DNA of 13,138 bases from Virgibacillus_R byunsanensis (GTDB lineage Bacteria; Bacillota; Bacilli; Bacillales; Amphibacillaceae), in assembly GCF_042675965.1 (NCBI RefSeq), contig NZ_JBHTKJ010000057.1, positions 1-13,138 of the forward strand, written 5' to 3'. A program made the translations under genes and the position numbers. Shown here piece after piece: positions 1 to 6,602 of this stretch. How positions within the stretch are numbered: position 1 is the first letter of the stretch; every line of letters starts with the position of its first letter. Under the pieces are notes generated by a model. The model had not been told where the DNA came from. It worked only from the letters and a program-made list of their open reading frames with translations, and ran no database searches.

Positions 1-1
1 C

Positions 2-94
2 CGGATGGGTGAAAGCGAAGTGTATTTCCGTAGCGGTAGGTTAACCGTCACATCAAGTTATGTCGCATTATATATCAACTATGAAGATAAATAA
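2..94 (+). CDS. C-terminal fragment of an unidentified protein (5' truncated)
   Basis: The first 93 bases read open in one frame from the window edge to a TAA at 92-94, giving about 30 residues ending in ...YVALYINYEDK. The other two forward frames are less convincing; one stops at once. The alternation of hydrophobic and polar residues suggests beta structure, but I recognise no family. The stop lies 83 bases before the SDR gene start, and I see no convincing terminator between them, so the two could be co-transcribed in part. It could be a chance reading frame; confidence is low because only the tail is visible. Confidence 0.4.
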   Translation, partial: RMGESEVYFRSGRLTVTSSYVALYINYEDK

Positions 95-133
95 GCAACA
101 AATTGCGTGCGAAAACAGCTTTTAGTTAAAACG

Positions 134-142
134 TGATATAAA
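134..142 (+). promoter_or_regulatory. Candidate extended -10 promoter for the SDR gene
   Basis: TGATATAAA at 134-142 fits an extended -10 element (TG, one base, then TATAAA against TATAAT). There is no good -35 hexamer at 16-18 bp. Transcription would start near 149, giving a leader of about 30 bases that includes the AAAGGAGGAG ribosome site at 161-170. Confidence 0.3.
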
Positions 143-177
143 AAATGGTAGACTAACCAAAAAGGAGGAGTCGAGTT

Positions 178-909
178 ATGGATACATTAAAAAATAAAAC
201 AGCGATTGTAACTGGTGCGAGCAGTGGAATTGGTGCGGCAATAGCAGAGCATCTTGCGAATGAAGGTGCTAACGTTGTGTTAGCAGCCAGAAGAAAAGAA
301 GAGCTAAGTACAATAGTAGAAACAATTAATAGCAAAAATAAAGGGAAGGCTATTGCAGTTGTTACTGATGTTAGCAAACAATCAGAAGTCGATGAACTCT
401 CAGCAAAAGCGGTAGAGGCATTTGGTGAGGTTGATATTTACGTCAATAATGCAGGGCTGATGTTAATGTCAGTTATTCAAAATGGTCATGTACATGAATG
501 GGATAGCATGATTGATGTAAATATTAAAGGTGTTCTTTACGGTGTGAATTCTGTTTTACCGCGAATGGTTGAACGTTCAAAGGGACACATTGTGAATATT
601 TCATCTGTTGCAGGTCATGAAGTTTCAAAAGTAAATGCGGTGTATAGTGCAACCAAATTTGCAGTCCGTGCATTATCTATGGGATTAGAAAAAGAGCTTG
701 CCAGAACCGGCGTACGGGTAACGAACATTTCACCAGGGGCGGTAGATACAGACCTTGCCACCCATGGTACCGATGAATCATTAAAACAAAAAGCGCAATC
801 AAGTGATCGAAAACGTCTAGAATCAGCTGATATTGCTCGAGCAGTAGTATATGCTGTGACTCAACCTGACTATGTGAACGTAAATGAAGTTACGGTAAGA
901 CCAGTATAA
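178..909 (+). CDS. SDR family NAD(P)-dependent oxidoreductase
   Basis: A classical short-chain dehydrogenase/reductase of 243 residues, the usual length for a single Rossmann-fold SDR; it should be a soluble cytoplasmic enzyme. The cofactor loop is TGASSGIG (residues 12-19) and two arginines, R38-R39, follow the second beta strand, which in this family favours NADPH over NADH. D64 (adenine ring), NNAG (90-93), the active-site N115, S142/S143, and the catalytic Y156-x-x-x-K160 (YSATK) are all present, as is the PG motif at 196-197. The C-terminal part, which sets substrate specificity, is not diagnostic; it resembles the YdfG-like group acting on short hydroxy acids or aldehydes, but the substrate cannot be named. 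ATG at 178 has a strong AAAGGAGGAG at 161-170. The gene looks monocistronic and meets the next gene convergently. Confidence 0.93.
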   Translation: MDTLKNKTAIVTGASSGIGAAIAEHLANEGANVVLAARRKEELSTIVETINSKNKGKAIAVVTDVSKQSEVDELSAKAVEAFGEVDIYVNNAGLMLMSVIQNGHVHEWDSMIDVNIKGVLYGVNSVLPRMVERSKGHIVNISSVAGHEVSKVNAVYSATKFAVRALSMGLEKELARTGVRVTNISPGAVDTDLATHGTDESLKQKAQSSDRKRLESADIARAVVYAVTQPDYVNVNEVTVRPV

Positions 910-917
910 TCCATGCT

Positions 918-957
918 AAAAACTCAAAAAAGGATAACTACCAAAGGGTGGTTATCC
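918..957 (-). terminator. Intrinsic terminator of the DNA glycosylase gene
   Basis: An 11-bp stem (932-942 with 947-957, one G-T type pair, loop of four bases) is followed on the minus strand by six T and then a second T5 run (931-926 and 922-918). The stem touches the stop codon of the minus-strand gene at 957-959. The plus-strand side lacks a T run, so it serves the glycosylase gene mainly, though its hairpin may also slow transcription from the SDR gene. Confidence 0.75.
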
Positions 958-1622
958 TAGTCATTACTATGGATGATCTCATCGACAGAATCATAGTTAT
1001 TTATGTAGTTTAAGTGAACTGCTTCCCACAGATAACATGAAGCGATGGTGCAATAGGGATCCCATCTGGATGCTTTTTCCATTAAGATACTACGCCTTTT
1101 GGTTTTGTCGACTTGATAAAGCCATTTAGCACCACGTTGGATTCCGATATCGTCTAATGCTAAAACATTCATCCTTTCTAATGAGAAGATAAGAAACATT
1201 TCTGCCGTCCATTTCCCAATACCTTTAATGCTTGTTAGTTGTTTTATAACTTCTTTATCATCAAGCATATGTAACTTTTCGAATACTATTTCCCTATTTT
1301 TTACTTTTGCAGCCAGATCACGTAAATAGTCAACTTTTCGCATGGAAAGTCCAACTGCACGTAATTGATCAATGTCTGTATCAATAATCCCATCTGGGGT
1401 AATATGATGAATCAATAAGTGATCAAGCCTGTTGTAGATTGCATCTGCTGCAGCGACCGAAATTAATTGGCCAATAATGGATCGTACTATAGATTGGAAA
1501 TAATCCGGTCTCATCGAAATCTCAATTTTTCCAATAGTTGTTATAAGTTTTTCCAGAACCGGGTCTGATTCACATAAAATTTCAACGGGTCTATCGTCTT
1601 TTTCTATTACTAATTTTTTCAT
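957..1622 (-). CDS. DNA-3-methyladenine glycosylase, AlkA-type HhH-GPD protein
   Basis: A base-excision repair enzyme that removes alkylated bases such as 3-methyladenine from DNA by cleaving the N-glycosidic bond. The 221 residues cover the helix-hairpin-helix GPD core: the hairpin SIKGIGKWTA (131-140) grips the DNA backbone, and the catalytic aspartate is expected to be D158 in ALDDIGIQRG, aligning with D238 of E. coli AlkA. The later WDPYCTIASCYLW segment matches the AlkA WKPWRSYALLHIW region. It lacks the roughly 70-residue N-terminal domain of AlkA and is closer in size to the short Mag-like forms. There are no four-cysteine Fe-S ligands, so it is not an EndoIII or MutY type. ATG at 1622 has a G-rich ribosome site (1634-1630) seven bases upstream. 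No ada-like regulator or methyltransferase gene lies next to it. Confidence 0.88.
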   Translation of the reverse strand: MKKLVIEKDDRPVEILCESDPVLEKLITTIGKIEISMRPDYFQSIVRSIIGQLISVAAADAIYNRLDHLLIHHITPDGIIDTDIDQLRAVGLSMRKVDYLRDLAAKVKNREIVFEKLHMLDDKEVIKQLTSIKGIGKWTAEMFLIFSLERMNVLALDDIGIQRGAKWLYQVDKTKRRSILMEKASRWDPYCTIASCYLWEAVHLNYINNYDSVDEIIHSND

Positions 1623-1664
1623 TGTACAACCCCCACTTGTAAAACGTGTTTAGTTTAGAATATT

Positions 1665-1707
1665 AAAAAAAGGCTAATATATGTAGAGGGTAATGGATTT
1701 ATTAGCC
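1665..1707 (-). terminator. Intrinsic terminator in the leader of the DNA glycosylase gene
   Basis: On the minus strand GGCTAATA (1707-1700) pairs perfectly with TATTAGCC (1679-1672), with seven T immediately after (1671-1665). The structure lies only 43 bases upstream of the glycosylase start. A competing five-base stem (GAGGG 1710-1706 with CCCTC 1690-1686) shares bases with it and excludes it. It may be an attenuator for the glycosylase or may simply block antisense transcription coming out of the NADH dehydrogenase gene. Confidence 0.5.
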
Positions 1708-1722
1708 CTCAAAATTAATCTC

Positions 1723-1731
1723 TGCTATTAT
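1723..1731 (+). promoter_or_regulatory. Candidate extended -10 promoter for NADH dehydrogenase
   Basis: TGCTATTAT at 1723-1731 fits an extended -10 (TG, one base, TATTAT). The -35 region is weak (TTAGCC at 1702-1707, 18 bp away). A start near 1738 would give a leader of about 70 bases. I looked for a Rex-type operator (TTGTGA...TCACAA) and saw none. Confidence 0.35.
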
Positions 1732-1808
1732 AGATAGTAGCATAGATCATAATAATATTGAATTTTACGTAATGTTAAATAGCTAAATTATTGGAAGGGG
1801 AATGTTAC

Positions 1809-3020
1809 ATGACTACGAACAAACCAAAAATTGTTGTACTTGGAGCAGGTTATGCTGGAATGATGACGACAAAACGATTAACACAACAGTTAGGGCGTGA
1901 AGAAGCAGATATTGTACTTATTAATAAGCATAATTATCATTATCAAACAACATGGCTACATGAAGTTGCAGCTGGAACCATTAACCACAATTCAGCACGA
2001 GTAATGATAAGTGACGTTATTAATCCGAATCGGGTCCGCTTGATTTATGATGAAGTAGTGAAGGTAAATAAAGAAGAGCAACTTGTTGAATTGGAAAATA
2101 GTGAAATCAGCTATGATTATTTGGTGATATCACTTGGTTTTGAAACGAATACATTTGGTATTAAAGGTATGAAGAACAAAGCTTTTGCTATTCAGGACAT
2201 TGATTCTTCTCGTAACATTTATGATCACATAGAATATCAATTCTCTAAATATAATAATGAGAAAAATCCAGATGACGGCAGTTTAACGATCCTAGTTGGC
2301 GGTGGTGGTTTTACGGGTATAGAATTTGTCGGTGAATTGGTAGAACAGGTTCCAAAATTATGTAAAAAGTACGATATAGACCGTAATAAGGTTCGTATTA
2401 TAAATGTTGAAGCAGCACCATCTATTTTACCTGGATTTAATGAAGAGCTTATTGATTATGCGAGAAAATCACTAGAGGCTCGTGGTGTTGAATTCAGAGA
2501 AGATACGAAAATTCAAGAATGTAAAAAGAATAGTTTTGTTGTAAACGATGGTGAAGAAATTCCAGCAGGTACAATTGTTTGGACTGGTGGTGTCACTGGG
2601 AATTCTATTCTTGGAAAATCGGGATTTGAATTAACAAAGGGAAAAGTAACTGTTGATGAGGATTTACGTGCTCCAGAAGAAGACAATATTTTTATTCTCG
2701 GTGATTGTGCATGGGTTATGAATAAAGAAGAGGATCGACCGTACCCACCAAATGCACAAGCAGCAATTCAGCATGCAGCTACATGCGCACGAAATATTAA
2801 AGCACTACTACGGAATGAACCGTTAGAAAGCTTTATCTTTGATGATAAGGGAACTGTAGCATCATTAGGCGTATCTGACGCAATGGGAACCGTATTTTCT
2901 GACCGTAAAATATATGGAAAATCAGCAGCTACGATGAAAAAGGTTATTGATAACCGATATGTATTCATGCTTGGTGGTCCAAAACTATTCCTTAAAAAAG
3001 GGAAAATTCGCCCGTTTTAA
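1809..3020 (+). CDS. ndh: Type II NADH dehydrogenase (NDH-2, NADH:menaquinone oxidoreductase)
   Basis: A single-subunit, non-proton-pumping FAD enzyme that passes electrons from NADH to menaquinone at the inner face of the membrane. The 403 residues carry the FAD-binding GxGxxG near the N-terminus (GAGYAG, 12-17), a second Rossmann motif for NADH (GGGGFTG, 164-170), the FAD-contacting GDCAW (298-302), and the quinone-site AQAAIQ (316-321). The end, LGGPKLFLKKGKIRPF, is the amphipathic membrane-anchoring tail usual in Bacillus and Staphylococcus NDH-2. An in-frame TTG at 1791 lies further upstream, but GGAAGGGGA (1793-1801) sits seven bases before ATG 1809, and the Rossmann fold begins directly after it, so 1809 is the start. 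Length matches B. subtilis YumB/Ndh (about 390-406). A small ORF follows in the same transcript before the terminator at 3250. Confidence 0.94.
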   Translation: MTTNKPKIVVLGAGYAGMMTTKRLTQQLGREEADIVLINKHNYHYQTTWLHEVAAGTINHNSARVMISDVINPNRVRLIYDEVVKVNKEEQLVELENSEISYDYLVISLGFETNTFGIKGMKNKAFAIQDIDSSRNIYDHIEYQFSKYNNEKNPDDGSLTILVGGGGFTGIEFVGELVEQVPKLCKKYDIDRNKVRIINVEAAPSILPGFNEELIDYARKSLEARGVEFREDTKIQECKKNSFVVNDGEEIPAGTIVWTGGVTGNSILGKSGFELTKGKVTVDEDLRAPEEDNIFILGDCAWVMNKEEDRPYPPNAQAAIQHAATCARNIKALLRNEPLESFIFDDKGTVASLGVSDAMGTVFSDRKIYGKSAATMKKVIDNRYVFMLGGPKLFLKKGKIRPF

Positions 3021-3065
3021 TATAATTTGACAACACACAGAATCAGTTAGGGAGGGAAACGCTTA

Positions 3066-3167
3066 ATGAAAAACGGTACACTTTACTTTGTACTCATGGC
3101 AATTGCATCTGTAGTAGGATATGCAGCTGCCTGTAGAACGATGGAAAATTCAAGAGATTTTCGATAA
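3066..3167 (+). CDS. Small membrane ORF downstream of ndh, probably frameshifted
   Basis: A 33-codon ORF starting with ATG at 3066, preceded by a good ribosome site (GGGAGGGAAAC around 3050-3060). The product begins MKNGTLYFVLMAIASVVGYA, one hydrophobic segment of about 18 residues, and then stops after a short polar tail (CRTMENSRDFR). The sequence reads on sensibly in the +1 frame (3121-3249), which suggests that a single-base change near 3136 has split a protein of about 60 residues. It lies 45 bases after ndh and before the terminator at 3250-3283, so it is probably part of the ndh transcript. I do not recognise a family. As written it would be a single-span micropeptide. Confidence 0.5.
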   Translation: MKNGTLYFVLMAIASVVGYAAACRTMENSRDFR

Positions 3168-3249
3168 GAAAACTCATCGCTATGCCTTAATGGCGAAAGC
3201 ACTTATGCAGGTAAGAAAATTTTATAATTTATTATTAACTAAAATCTAA
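3121..3249 (+). other. Out-of-frame continuation of the small post-ndh gene
   Basis: The +1 frame is open to TAA at 3247-3249 and encodes a plausible cytoplasmic tail: VERWKIQEIF, then DKKTHRYALMAKALMQVRKF, then YNLLLTKI. It is rich in basic and amphipathic helix residues and looks more protein-like than the zero-frame ending. The ATG at 3121 has no ribosome site of its own. Joining the zero frame to this one near 3135 gives about 60 residues: a membrane anchor followed by a basic helix. This supports a frameshifted pseudogene, a sequencing error, or (least likely) programmed frameshifting. Confidence 0.35.
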
Positions 3250-3283
3250 ACCATCTTGCTGATATGAAGCAAGGTGGTTTTTT
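3250..3283 (+). terminator. Intrinsic terminator of the ndh transcript
   Basis: An 11-bp stem (ACCATCTTGCT 3250-3260 with AGCAAGGTGGT 3268-3278, one wobble pair) with a seven-base loop is followed by a run of T (3278-3283). It directly follows the stop of the small ORF frame at 3249. Confidence 0.8.
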
Positions 3284-3433
3284 AGTAGTAAGGTAAGAGT
3301 AGATCGACTCCGTGTGAAAAGGCATCCACACTACTTATGCTTGTCGAGTCTTTCAAGGCACTTGCGCTTTTGTTTGTATTTTATACATGTTTCCAACGCT
3401 TTTTCTAATACTACAATTAGGAGGTCTATATGT

Positions 3434-4297
3434 ATGAAAGTAATTCTGCTTACTAGTTTACTGTTATGTGTTACCCCATTATATGTGTTAGCTGAACCAT
3501 TACACTTGATTGATAAAAATGAAGTTTTGGAAACCGTTCACACGGAGCAATATGCCCTAAATTTAATTGATGAGATCTTTATTGATGAGAAAAAAATGGA
3601 GTTTCTAATCGATTATTTAAATCCACTTGTCTATAGTGAACCCCAAAATGCAATGTTGGATAAGTACGGTACTATTGTACCTGAGAAGCCGGGATTTAAG
3701 CTCGATAGACAAAATTTTATCTATTCTTTTCAACGGGTATTTTACAATGGTAAACAAAATAGAATAACGATTCCAAAGAAAATAGTATTTCCAAAAGTAG
3801 ATAGTGAATTATTAGCAGAAATTAAAACAAATGAGATCAGTCATTATAGTACTTTTTTTAAAAAGGGTAATAAAGAACGTTCTACTAATATTGAAATTGC
3901 TACAAAGGCAATTAATAATCATGTGGTTTTTCCGGGTGAAAAATTTTCGTTTAACAGTGTAGTTGGTAAAAGGACTGAGGAAAAAGGGTATCAGCGAGCA
4001 CCCGTTATTGTGAAAGGAGAGTTATCAGAGGATATAGGTGGGGGTATTTGTCAGGTTTCATCAACTTTATACAACGCGGTTGATTTACCTGGAATTGAAA
4101 TGGTGGAACGCTATTCCCATAGCCGGAGCGTGCCGTATGTTCCACCTGGCAGAGATGCTACGGTTAGTTGGTATGGACCCGATTTTACTTTTATAAACAA
4201 ATATAGTCATCCGATCTTAATACGAGCAACTTCTGAAAATGGAAGGATGTTTATTCGTATTTTCTCCTCTGAGTCAGTTGAATCCAAACCGAATTAG
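3434..4297 (+). CDS. Secreted VanW family protein
   Basis: A 287-residue exported protein. Residues 1-20 form a Sec signal peptide (KVILLTSLLLCVTPLYVLA, likely cut before EP); the cysteine at 12 is not in a lipobox. From about residue 135 to the end lies the VanW domain: an N-terminal RSTNIEIATKAINNHVVFPG region, then the hallmark GGGICQVSSTLYNA near 200-214, then the RSVPYVPPGRDATVSWYGPD segment. The family includes B. subtilis YoaR and VanW of vanB-type clusters; its biochemical role is unknown, though cell-wall association is often proposed. No vanA/B resistance genes are nearby, so this is not evidence of glycopeptide resistance. The reading frame is open back to 3314, but AGGAGG at 3419-3424 and the signal peptide fix the start at ATG 3434. 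The residues before the domain (25-130) show no known fold. Confidence 0.85.
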   Translation: MKVILLTSLLLCVTPLYVLAEPLHLIDKNEVLETVHTEQYALNLIDEIFIDEKKMEFLIDYLNPLVYSEPQNAMLDKYGTIVPEKPGFKLDRQNFIYSFQRVFYNGKQNRITIPKKIVFPKVDSELLAEIKTNEISHYSTFFKKGNKERSTNIEIATKAINNHVVFPGEKFSFNSVVGKRTEEKGYQRAPVIVKGELSEDIGGGICQVSSTLYNAVDLPGIEMVERYSHSRSVPYVPPGRDATVSWYGPDFTFINKYSHPILIRATSENGRMFIRIFSSESVESKPN

Positions 4298-4299
4298 AT

Positions 4300-4650
4300 T
4301 TAATGGTGAAGTTCACAACTGTCATCATCACATTGCCCCACTGGAACGAGCTTCCGATTTTCAGCTATCTTTCTATATAAAAAATTACCGAGTCCAATCC
4401 ATTTAAAAAGATACATGAAAGGTAATGCAGGCCACATTAGAGGTAGCATTTTTGCTATTTGAATAAGCGCATTATAACCCCTGTACCACTTTCCATTATA
4501 TGCTACATGAAGTTCTTTTTCCATTTCTTTTGGATAATCTTCTAATGTTCGGAAAGAGTTGAATGTAAGCTTCTTGGCCCAGTCTATTTTTGTCCATAGA
4601 GTTGCAGAGGTTTTGCAAAACTTACAATAGCTATCATAATAAACGACCAA
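4300..4650 (-). CDS. DCC family thiol-disulfide oxidoreductase-like protein (DUF393)
   Basis: A small protein of 116 residues of the DCC family, named for the conserved Asp and the CxxC pair near the N-terminus: here YYDSYCKFC, with D6, C9 and C12. The thioredoxin-like fold is predicted for the family but the substrate is unknown; B. subtilis YuxK is a member. The middle contains a hydrophobic LPLMWPALPFMYLFKWIGLG stretch that could lie at the membrane, followed by a basic segment. It ends CDDDSCELHH, an acidic/cysteine/histidine tail that might bind a metal. GTG at 4659 would overlap the ribosome site, whereas AAGGGAG precedes TTG at 4650 by seven bases and the family normally begins just before the beta strand, so TTG 4650 is preferred. 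It converges on the VanW gene with a two-base gap and no terminator between. Confidence 0.82.
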   Translation of the reverse strand: MVVYYDSYCKFCKTSATLWTKIDWAKKLTFNSFRTLEDYPKEMEKELHVAYNGKWYRGYNALIQIAKMLPLMWPALPFMYLFKWIGLGNFLYRKIAENRKLVPVGQCDDDSCELHH

Positions 4651-4675
4651 ACGTATCACTCCCTTTGTTACCTCT

Positions 4676-4684
4676 ATTATATCA
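4676..4684 (-). promoter_or_regulatory. Extended -10 promoter of the DCC gene
   Basis: On the minus strand TGATATAAT (4684-4676) is a perfect extended -10 (TG, one base, TATAAT). No good -35 is visible, as is common for extended -10 promoters. Transcription would begin near 4669, giving a short leader of about 19 bases before TTG 4650. A perfect palindrome TTACGTAA lies just upstream at 4688-4695. Confidence 0.5.
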
Positions 4685-4764
4685 TCATTACGTAACGTTT
4701 CAGTAATTAATCGGATACTGATACACTTAAGTTATATAGAGTTCATGATATGGAGGGATGTAGG

Positions 4765-5889
4765 GTGCCTAGTAAAGATGTTTATAATTTATATGAAGCG
4801 TTAAAGCAGAAAGGTAATGAGGATAATGAAGAGGATTTACTTGTTATTGCCGAGGAGTTTAAGCGTGGTCATTTTCCGAATGTACTTTCCAAATCACGGG
4901 ATTTTCGCAAAAAACAGATAGGTTCTAACGATTTTGTGAAGATACTGTTTATGGTAGAAGCGGTTAGCTATGCTCAAATTGGTGAACATGAAGCATCAAA
5001 AGATATTATTACTGACATGTATAAAAACGTAAGTGACCAAACGAGTGATGAGTTGAATTTACTTGGCAGTCTAGCATTTATGAGTGACTTTAAATTGGCA
5101 CGGCGTATTATTTCCCAAGCAATAAAACAAATGGAAGCAGAAGGTGAAACGAATACGTTAAAGGTAGCCCGAGGATATATGGTATTAGGAGAAACAGAAG
5201 AAAATCTGGAAAAATACGTTCGAGCGATTAAATATTATAAACAGAGTTTAAGCATTTTTAAAACGAAGTCCACAGATACATATATGATTTTGTTTTTACA
5301 TTTTAAAATAGGTATGCTTTATTCTGCCTTAAATAATGTAGAGGAATCTATCCACTATTTACATAAAACGATTGAACTGACAGGTGATAAAAATCCAGAA
5401 ATGGAGCTTAATAGTCTTGTGAGCATTGCTAAAATGTATGGAAGCAACAATGAAAACGAATCTGCTTTTCCATATCTGGAAGAAGCTTTAGAGAAATTAC
5501 CTGGTTCGTCAATGAAAGATACGTGGGTTCATGCCGAAGCAATGACTGAGATGGCATTTTACTATTTTGATCAGTCCAAGCTTTCAGAAGCGATTCCATA
5601 TTATTATGATGCTATTAAAATTTTTAAACAACTGCCCCAGAAATCTGATCGAAAACTGGGAATGATACACATGCAATATGCTTATTGCTTGGAGCATAAA
5701 CAAGATTTAGACTTATTACTAGCGGGGAAGAGCTATGAACAAGCCATTGTTCATCTGGAGAAAATTGAAGATCGTCAATTAAAAGAAAATGCCTTTGCAG
5801 ATGTTATTACGTTCTTTGACAATACCAAAAATACAAAGAAGAAACAGTACTATGAAAATAAATTTGTCAAAATGGTGAATAATGCATGA
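4765..5889 (+). CDS. Cytoplasmic tetratricopeptide-repeat protein, Rap-like in size and layout
   Basis: A 374-residue protein with no signal peptide or membrane span. The N-terminal 125 residues are helical without clear repeats. After that come at least five TPR-like helical hairpins, at about 133-167 (ARGYMVLGETEENLEKYVRA), 177-209, 215-248, 257-290 and 298-335, with typical Y, A and L/G positions. Length and layout (helical N-terminus followed by TPRs) resemble the Rap/NprR/AimR peptide-sensing group of Bacillaceae, but no HTH and no obvious Rap phosphatase motif is visible, and no small secreted Phr-type peptide gene follows (only 110 bases separate it from the next gene). The function is unknown; protein-protein interaction is the safest statement. 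ATG at 4750 has no ribosome site; GGAGGG (4752-4757) serves GTG at 4765. Confidence 0.8.
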   Translation: MPSKDVYNLYEALKQKGNEDNEEDLLVIAEEFKRGHFPNVLSKSRDFRKKQIGSNDFVKILFMVEAVSYAQIGEHEASKDIITDMYKNVSDQTSDELNLLGSLAFMSDFKLARRIISQAIKQMEAEGETNTLKVARGYMVLGETEENLEKYVRAIKYYKQSLSIFKTKSTDTYMILFLHFKIGMLYSALNNVEESIHYLHKTIELTGDKNPEMELNSLVSIAKMYGSNNENESAFPYLEEALEKLPGSSMKDTWVHAEAMTEMAFYYFDQSKLSEAIPYYYDAIKIFKQLPQKSDRKLGMIHMQYAYCLEHKQDLDLLLAGKSYEQAIVHLEKIEDRQLKENAFADVITFFDNTKNTKKKQYYENKFVKMVNNA

Positions 5890-5927
5890 TGTTATTACCG
5901 ATTTTATAAAATATTATATTTATAACA

Positions 5928-5956
5928 TTGACAGCTTACGGAGAGTAGTATATGAT
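5928..5956 (+). promoter_or_regulatory. Sigma-A promoter of the iron-uptake operon
   Basis: TTGACA (5928-5933) and TATGAT (5951-5956) are separated by exactly 17 bp: a perfect -35 and a -10 with one mismatch. Transcription should start near 5963, inside the Fur box. It is the strongest promoter in the window. Confidence 0.85.
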
Positions 5957-5963
5957 AACAGTT

Positions 5964-5983
5964 GATAGTGATAATCGTTATCA
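5964..5983 (+). promoter_or_regulatory. Fur box (iron-responsive operator)
   Basis: GATAGTGATAATCGTTATC at 5964-5982 matches the classical Fur 19-mer GATAATGATAATCATTATC at 17 of 19 positions. The Bacillus 7-1-7 core TGATAAT-C-GTTATCA (5969-5983) is symmetric except for one base. It overlaps the expected transcription start, so Fur-Fe2+ binding would block the promoter. The downstream genes should be induced by iron limitation. Confidence 0.88.
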
Positions 5984-5999
5984 GTTGAGCGGAAAGTAG

Positions 6000-6602
6000 G
6001 TGTACACAATCAGTTTAGTAGAAATAATGCGCCAAAGAAGAACCATCCTTGATTATAAGCCGGATAAGGTCGAGCGCAGATTATTGCTGGAATTATTTAA
6101 TCACGCAGCATATGCACCAAACCATCATATGAAAGAACCATGGAAGATAAAAATATATGAAGATCAATCACGATCTGCTTTTGGAGAAAAAATAGTTGAT
6201 AGTTACATACGTCTTGGATTGTTAAAGACATTAAACGAAGAGAAACTTAAAAAAGCCCGACAATCCTATGATCGTTTTTTTACATCTGTACCACATCATG
6301 CGTTATTTTATATGGAAAAAGAAGATCATGGTGGTTACTTGGATGATGAGAATTATGCTGCAGTTTGTGCATTTATCCAAAATTTCCAGCTAGTTGCTTG
6401 GGAAAAAGGAATTGGGACTATGTGGACAGCAAAACCAACCCTATTGGATAAAGTGTTTATTCGAGATATCGGTTTGTCACCTGAACAACATAGGTTAATA
6501 GCGGTGTTACAAATTGGTTATCCTAATAAAATACCAAACGGGAAAGAACGAACATCAATTGAGGATAGTATTGAGTGGAAAACAGAGGAGAGAGACATAT
6601 GA
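6000..6602 (+). CDS. Nitroreductase-family flavoprotein, Fur-regulated
   Basis: A 200-residue FMN-dependent oxidoreductase of the nitroreductase fold, close in pattern to the small YdjA-like members: RQRRTILDY (11-19) for the FMN phosphate, YAPNHHMKEPW (38-48), the AAVCAFIQNFQLVAWEKGIGTMW stretch around 121-142 split by the FMN site, and IGYPNK at 172-177. Such proteins act as homodimers and reduce nitro groups, quinones or, in some cases, ferric complexes with NAD(P)H. It is the first gene of the Fur-controlled operon and its stop overlaps the next start in ATGA (6599-6602), so it is translated in step with the binding protein. A role as ferric-siderophore reductase is therefore attractive, but this is inferred from context only. 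The start is GTG 6000 with a weak GGAAAG site upstream; ATG 6027 is the alternative but would remove the family-typical leader before the RRT motif. Confidence 0.85.
   Translation: MYTISLVEIMRQRRTILDYKPDKVERRLLLELFNHAAYAPNHHMKEPWKIKIYEDQSRSAFGEKIVDSYIRLGLLKTLNEEKLKKARQSYDRFFTSVPHHALFYMEKEDHGGYLDDENYAAVCAFIQNFQLVAWEKGIGTMWTAKPTLLDKVFIRDIGLSPEQHRLIAVLQIGYPNKIPNGKERTSIEDSIEWKTEERDI

Noticed and set aside
1791..1808. Upstream TTG start for NADH dehydrogenase
   Set aside because: The ribosome site GGAAGGGGA lies downstream of this TTG and fits ATG 1809, directly before the Rossmann fold.
1623..1808. Rex operator or riboswitch upstream of ndh
   Set aside because: No TTGTGA...TCACAA-type site and no recognised riboswitch core were found; the only clear structure is a terminator on the opposite strand.
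3314..3433. N-terminal extension of the VanW protein
   Set aside because: The extra 40 residues would bury the signal peptide inside the protein, and AGGAGG at 3419-3424 points to ATG 3434.
3434..4297. Glycopeptide-resistance locus because of the VanW name
   Set aside because: VanW-domain proteins are widespread in Bacillaceae; no vanA/B ligase, vanH, vanX or vanRS genes are in the window.
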